From the NCBI GenBank assembly GCA_964610765.1, contig CAZSWS010000035.1, forward strand, positions 1-26,714: DNA of 26,714 bases, given 5' to 3'. The position numbers were made by a program, and so were the translations under genes. Positions 22,920 through 26,714 of this stretch are shown here, one piece after another (positions within the stretch are counted from its first letter, which is position 1; every line of letters starts with the position of its first letter). Origin of the DNA: CAZSWS01 sp964610765. Lineage in GTDB: Bacteria; Bacteroidota; Bacteroidia; Bacteroidales; Tannerellaceae. The notes under the pieces are model-generated. The model had not been told where the DNA came from and made no database searches. It saw only the letters and a program-made list of their open reading frames with translations.

Positions 22920-23968
22920 AAATTAAATTCCTCTTTATTCTATTAGCAGGATTCATCAGCCTATCCGCTTTTGGCTATCAGTCAAACTCCTACCGAGTAC
23001 AAGGTACAGTAACAGATTCAACATTAGATGGTGAAACTATTTTTATGACCAATAAATATGCAGGAAAAATAGACTCCACCGTGATTGCAGATGGCAAATT
23101 TGCATTTGAAGGAGTTGTTGAGACAGCTCAAATGGTGCAGATTAAAATAAATAAGAAATCCATACTCTTCATCCTGGAAAGTGGGGATATTGCAATAAAT
23201 ACTGAAAGCGGATCAGCTACCGGAACTCCGCAAAACGATGCGTTTAATGCGTTTATTGAAGAAATGAAGGAAATGCAACAAAGCGTAAAAGACGATATGG
23301 AGGCAGCTCAAGATGATAAAGAGAAGATAAAAGAAATTTACAACAGCTTTAACCAAAATGCGCAAAAACTGCAAAGCAACCTTTTTAGAAACAACAAGAA
23401 TAATGCACTAGGTGCTTTGGCGCTTTCCATGCTTCTCCCCAACTTACCCATTGATGAAGCAGATGCATTATATGCTGAAGCCGGCGAAATCATCAAAGCA
23501 GATAAAGACATTCAGAAGGCCATTGACAGAATGGAAAAGCTTAAACTAACATCTGAGGGTAAACCTTTTGCTGATTTCACGATTGAATATGAAGACGGGA
23601 CAAAAGCATCCCTATCTGATTACGTAGGCAAAGGGAAATATGTACTGGTTGACTTTTGGGCTAGCTGGTGTGGTCCTTGTCGTCGCGAAATTCCGAATCT
23701 AAAGAACATCTATACTCAATACAAAGACAAAAATTTCGAGATTTTAGGAGTAGCTGTTTGGGAAAAGAGCATAGAAGAAAGCAAAAAAGCCATTGAAGAA
23801 GAGGATATGACTTGGCCGCAAATACTAGATGCCAAAAACATTCCGACAGATATATATGCCATCAGTGGCATTCCGACGATTATCCTATTTGGCCCCGATG
23901 GAACAATCATTTCACGCACCCTGCGAGGCAAAGCTATTGGAGAAAAGCTAGAGGAAATATTTAATTAA
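22916..23968 (+). CDS. TlpA-like thioredoxin-fold protein, non-lipidated paralog (copy 2)
   Basis: This 350-residue paralog aligns without gaps to copy 1. It has the same architecture: signal segment, DUF4369-like domain (about 25-105), charged helical connector, and thioredoxin domain with WCGPC (Cys252/Cys255) and GIPT cis-Pro. The signal reads MKIKFLFILLAGFISLSAFGYQ: the lipobox Cys of copy 1 is Phe here (TGT to TTT). It should therefore be cleaved by signal peptidase I and be soluble in the periplasm rather than lipid-anchored. The CGPC is followed by Arg (CRRE) where copy 1 has Ala (CRAE). Strong similarity in the C-terminal half points to a fairly recent duplication or to gene conversion. 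Confidence 0.9.
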   Translation: MKIKFLFILLAGFISLSAFGYQSNSYRVQGTVTDSTLDGETIFMTNKYAGKIDSTVIADGKFAFEGVVETAQMVQIKINKKSILFILESGDIAINTESGSATGTPQNDAFNAFIEEMKEMQQSVKDDMEAAQDDKEKIKEIYNSFNQNAQKLQSNLFRNNKNNALGALALSMLLPNLPIDEADALYAEAGEIIKADKDIQKAIDRMEKLKLTSEGKPFADFTIEYEDGTKASLSDYVGKGKYVLVDFWASWCGPCRREIPNLKNIYTQYKDKNFEILGVAVWEKSIEESKKAIEEEDMTWPQILDAKNIPTDIYAISGIPTIILFGPDGTIISRTLRGKAIGEKLEEIFN

Positions 23969-23990
23969 TCCTTCTCTAACAAGATATCAT

Positions 23991-24027
23991 AAAAAGAGCT
24001 GCCTAGTAGATTAGGCAGCTCTTTTTT
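23991..24027. terminator. Strong, nearly symmetric terminator
   Basis: A perfect 15-bp stem (AAAAAGAGCTGCCTA at 23991-24005 with its complement at 24012-24026) has a 6-base loop. It has an A-run on the left and a T-run on the right. It should end the TlpA-like gene 2 transcript and, read on the minus strand, could also end the barrel-protein transcript. Confidence 0.88.
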
Positions 24028-24122
24028 ATATCGATTCTCATACCAATAAATATACGCTGCTGACTTTCTCTGCGTCTTACTCAATATATAGTTCTTTGTT
24101 TTTAAAACAATTCGAGAGAAGC

Positions 24123-24905
24123 TTACATAAATGAAAGTCCAACAGATAAACCAATCATAGACATTTTTTCTCCCTTAATCAAAACATTGCGCTCGATATT
24201 TTGATTGAACGTATTGGTAAATTTAGCGGTATAATCCAACTTGCTAAAAACCCACATATACTCTAGCCCAAACATCAGACTCATCTTTTCTGCCACCTTG
24301 TACTTCGCATTTAGCCTGCCGGTAAGATAGCCGGGGGTAGGTGCTTTTGTTTCTCCAAACTCATTGCTATTCCATGCATACATAGCTTGATATTGTAAGT
24401 TAGAACCATCTTCTTTCAAGAGAACATCATACGACTTCTTAGACATGGTCATAAACCCAATACCCAAATGAGGTACTATACGCAATTTATCACCCGATTG
24501 AATAGTAAAAAACAAACCGGCTGTTGCTTTAAAATGCGCGCTCGCACTACTGCTTCCCGTTTCAGAAAGCATCTCTCGCAAATAGTATTTCGTCCCGTTA
24601 TGTGGCATCTCCATCTGACCTAAATCAAACGACTTCATCTTTGGAGCAGGCATCAATCCCAATCCCACATCACCAAACACACCCAAATTTGAGTTTCCTA
24701 ATCGTATATTAAGCACCCCTCTAAGTTCGGTTAGCGAAGCCCGTGGGAGCCCGTTGTTTACATAATCCACACTACTCCAATCATTCACACCGACCAATTG
24801 TGTCAACTGCAAATCAACCCAAGCCGACTTTTCCTTTTCATTTTGTGCCGAAACAGACAGCGAACACAATACAACCAACAACAGCAATATCATCAATCGT
24901 TTCAT
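24123..24905 (-). CDS. Predicted outer-membrane beta-barrel protein
   Basis: The ATG at 24905 (MKRLMILLLLVVLCSLSVSAQ) gives 260 residues with a signal peptide; a TTG two codons upstream is less likely. The mature protein is built of alternating, glycine- and aromatic-rich beta strands (for example LRGVLNIRLG, LGVFGDVGLGLM, KATAGLFFTIQ, MSLMFGLEYMWVF) and ends with strand SMIGLSVGLSFM. This is the look of a small OmpA/OmpW-like barrel of the outer membrane. I do not recognise the family or ligand. It follows the lipoprotein gene by two bases, so the two are co-transcribed and may work together at the cell surface. Confidence 0.75.
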   Translation of the reverse strand: MKRLMILLLLVVLCSLSVSAQNEKEKSAWVDLQLTQLVGVNDWSSVDYVNNGLPRASLTELRGVLNIRLGNSNLGVFGDVGLGLMPAPKMKSFDLGQMEMPHNGTKYYLREMLSETGSSSASAHFKATAGLFFTIQSGDKLRIVPHLGIGFMTMSKKSYDVLLKEDGSNLQYQAMYAWNSNEFGETKAPTPGYLTGRLNAKYKVAEKMSLMFGLEYMWVFSKLDYTAKFTNTFNQNIERNVLIKGEKMSMIGLSVGLSFM

Positions 24906-24907
24906 AG

Positions 24908-25435
24908 TCAATCAAATTTAATTAGTGGGGTATCATGAAAAAACATTAATTTATCTCCGTCGTAATATTCTACCCTGAATGAATGTTCACCCGGATCAGG
25001 CGCAACAAGCAATACAAAGCCTTCATGCACATCCTTAGGCAGATAGTCACGATCAATCTCTTTAAAGAATTTAGACACATACTTTCCGGCAGGAATTTTT
25101 TCATTAAATGGGGTATTGCACTTGATAGCCTTCGAATAAAATTCGCTCGTTCTGCTAAAAGTCTGATCCCCTTTTTGAATAGAACCGGTGATAAACTTAT
25201 CATCGTCCGTAGGCGTATTATCAGTCAGCCACTTAACACCCACCATATAGGCATCCTTTTTCACCGAACTATTCGCAACCACCGGAAATTCTCCGGAATT
25301 ATCTACATTAATCGTCTCAATACCTACCAACGACACCGGAATCGTCGGATCTGCCCAACTAACATTGTCATCATCTGAACAACCGACCAAAAGAACAGCC
25401 AGCGTTATAAACAAGAAGACTCTTTTCATATACAT
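24908..25435 (-). CDS. Hypothetical lipoprotein paired with the barrel protein
   Basis: This 175-residue lipoprotein has a short signal (MYMKRVFLFITLAVLLVGC, lipobox LVGC, Cys19), then SDDDN, an acidic stretch after the Cys like the lipoprotein export signal that places Bacteroidota lipoproteins on the cell surface. The body is probably a beta-sandwich (repeated strand-turn segments, GEHSFRVEYYDGDKLMFF near the C-terminus). A second ATG two codons downstream is an equally good start. I do not recognise the family with confidence. The stop is two bases before the start of the barrel gene, so the pair is an operon. It is divergent from the GH76 gene. Confidence 0.75.
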   Translation of the reverse strand: MYMKRVFLFITLAVLLVGCSDDDNVSWADPTIPVSLVGIETINVDNSGEFPVVANSSVKKDAYMVGVKWLTDNTPTDDDKFITGSIQKGDQTFSRTSEFYSKAIKCNTPFNEKIPAGKYVSKFFKEIDRDYLPKDVHEGFVLLVAPDPGEHSFRVEYYDGDKLMFFHDTPLIKFD

Positions 25436-25550
25436 TTTTTTAGATGTTTTGTTTTAATTAGATTATTCTCTGTTAAAGGAAAGATGCGGGTCGCCAGATA
25501 AATGCTGCATGCCTTATTGTTGTTTTCTAGGAAATAATATAATTAGATAG

Positions 25551-25558
25551 TATCTTTA
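25551..25558 (+). promoter_or_regulatory. Near-consensus -7 box (TATCTTTA) for the GH76 gene
   Basis: It differs from TAnnTTTG in the last base only and lies 44 bases before the start codon. A TTTC at 25524-25527 has 23-base spacing, longer than usual. Confidence 0.35.
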
Positions 25559-25602
25559 GCACGCTATTTACAAGTATTTCAATCAATAACTAACATTCTA
25601 TT

Positions 25603-26714
25603 ATGAAACGATATTTCTTCGCTCTTATCGTACTTTTTGGCACCTTGCCCCTAGCAAGTCAAACAAAAAACGCTCCTACCCATTGGGAAACGATGGCCGA
25701 TGGCATGACACAAGCTTTGATTAAACATTTCTGGGGTGCCGGGTTTGACGACTATCCTACCCGATACTATTTCAACTACGAAAGCGACTTGGCAAATATG
25801 ACTACCAACCATTACTGGCCGCAAGCTCATGCTATGGATGTCATTATCGACGCCTATATGCGTACCGGAGAGAAACAATACCTCAACTTCTATCCGTTGT
25901 GGTGGAAAGGTGCACCGGAATATAATTTCTCCGGAAAAGAGATTGACCCCTGGTGGAATGATTTTGTTGATGATATGGAATGGATGGTACTGACACAACT
26001 ACGGATGTACGAAACGACCCAGCGTGAAGAGTATTTCTTGAAAGCTAAACAAATGTACAACGATTGGATATGGTCTACATGGGGTCCCGAAAGCGAAGAA
26101 CCTTGGAAAGGCGGTATTACCTGGAAAACAGATGTAAGCAAGTCTAAAAATGCTTGTTCAAATGGTCCTGCTGCCATCATCGCTGCTCGTATATATAGCA
26201 TGTACGACGAAATCATCGACCCCGGGAAAAAACCTAAACAAGCATATCTAAAAGAGGCACAATATATATATGCCTGGCTAAGAAATCACCTATTCGACTC
26301 AACGACTGGTGCTGTCAGAGACAACATGAACAGAAATGGAAGGGTAGACCCGGCGGTCTACACCTATAACCAAGGCACATTTATTGGGGCAGCCCATGAA
26401 CTATATAAAATCACCCAAGACCAACAGTATCTGAAAGACGCTATTCAGGCAGGCAATTATATTGTTGAACGAATGAGTGGCAATAAAGGAGTATTGTCTG
26501 ATGCTACCTCAGGGGATGGCGGACTCTTCCACGGTATTTTCTTTCGATATTTTGTCCGTCTAATCAACGAACCGGAAGTAGAACGTATAGACTCAGCTAG
26601 CAGAAAGAAGTTTCATAACTTTATGACACACTGCGCCACGGTCATGGCAGAAAAAGGGGTAAATCCCCGGACCATGCTTTTTGATGGACATTGGCATCAA
26701 GCACCCACCACAAC
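25603..26714 (+). CDS. GH76 endo-alpha-1,6-mannanase (3' end beyond window)
   Basis: The first 370 codons of an open frame start at ATG 25603 with a signal peptide (MKRYFFALIVLFGTLPLASQ); the frame is still open at the right edge. The sequence matches the GH76 (alpha/alpha)6 barrel: NHYWPQAHAMDVIIDAY (69-85), then the catalytic Asp pair Asp123-Asp124 in DFVDDMEWM, then GGITWK and TYNQGTFIGAAHELY. The family cleaves the alpha-1,6-mannose backbone of fungal mannan or related glycans with retention. The GH92 exo-mannosidase in this window could act on the side chains of the same polymer, though 16 kb of unrelated genes separate them. Extracellular or periplasmic location is likely. Confidence 0.9.
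   Translation, partial: MKRYFFALIVLFGTLPLASQTKNAPTHWETMADGMTQALIKHFWGAGFDDYPTRYYFNYESDLANMTTNHYWPQAHAMDVIIDAYMRTGEKQYLNFYPLWWKGAPEYNFSGKEIDPWWNDFVDDMEWMVLTQLRMYETTQREEYFLKAKQMYNDWIWSTWGPESEEPWKGGITWKTDVSKSKNACSNGPAAIIAARIYSMYDEIIDPGKKPKQAYLKEAQYIYAWLRNHLFDSTTGAVRDNMNRNGRVDPAVYTYNQGTFIGAAHELYKITQDQQYLKDAIQAGNYIVERMSGNKGVLSDATSGDGGLFHGIFFRYFVRLINEPEVERIDSASRKKFHNFMTHCATVMAEKGVNPRTMLFDGHWHQAPTT

Noticed and set aside
24906..24911. TTG start for the barrel gene overlapping the lipoprotein stop
   Set aside because: The ATG at 24905 gives a normal signal peptide start and needs no overlap.
6811..26714. One polysaccharide utilisation locus joining GH92 and GH76
   Set aside because: About 16 kb of housekeeping genes lie between them and no SusC/SusD or sensor-regulator gene is present in the window.

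Overview
The window looks like chromosomal DNA of a Bacteroidales bacterium, most likely Bacteroides or a close relative. Evidence: several gene starts are preceded by TAnnTTTG boxes (the -7 element of the Bacteroidota sigma-ABfr promoter), two of them with a TTTC about 20 bases upstream. The gene families also fit: TamL-type Omp85 lipoprotein, DUF4296-type lipoprotein, DUF4369/TlpA-like thioredoxins, GH92/GH76/GH51 glycosidases and a eukaryote-like isoleucyl-tRNA synthetase. I saw no tRNA, rRNA, CRISPR array, transposase or phage gene. Twenty protein genes are supported; the last runs off the right edge.

Layout. 1-398 is non-coding and holds a cluster of overlapping palindromes and a purine-rich tract. 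399-3079 (+) is a tight cluster: 2-hydroxyacid dehydrogenase, AlkD-like DNA glycosylase, GT2 glycosyltransferase. 3214-5968 (+) pairs an unknown 116-residue protein with a GH51-like lipoprotein. 5965-9099 (-) is a probable two-gene operon, GH92 alpha-mannosidase then BSP-type metallopeptidase. 9301-10665 (-) is an M20 dipeptidase with a clear terminator. 10882-12486 (-) is an ABC-F ATPase behind a long leader. 12821-15190 (-) is TamL, divergent from a SpoU/TrmH RNA methyltransferase (15265-16047, +). 16075-21380 (-) is the housekeeping run ileS - dksA-like - lspA - DUF4296-like lipoprotein, probably with one promoter before ileS and another before the dksA-like gene. 21690-23968 (+) is a tandem duplication of a TlpA-like thioredoxin gene. 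24123-25435 (-) is a lipoprotein/outer-membrane-barrel pair. 25603 to the end (+) is the start of a GH76 endo-alpha-1,6-mannanase.

How the genes fit together. One theme is envelope glycan and glycoprotein turnover: GH92, the metallopeptidase, GH51-like and GH76 proteins are all predicted to be exported, although no SusC/SusD pair lies in the window. A second theme is envelope biogenesis: TamL, LspA (which matures the many lipoproteins here), thioredoxin-fold lipoproteins and an outer-membrane barrel. A third is translation and drug tolerance: a GXHH-type IleRS2, an ABC-F ATPase with an attenuator-like leader, and an RNA methyltransferase.

I do not see a complete undescribed multigene system. 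The strongest leads are smaller: (1) the ABC-F leader, where an 8-codon ORF (MLFVISMV) ends 15 bases before the gene and overlaps two mutually exclusive hairpins; (2) the swapped GIHH signature in IleRS; (3) the GH51-like protein whose clan-conserved Asn before the acid/base Glu is Ser; (4) TlpA-like paralogs where one copy has lost the lipobox Cys; (5) the overlapping palindrome cluster at the left end.
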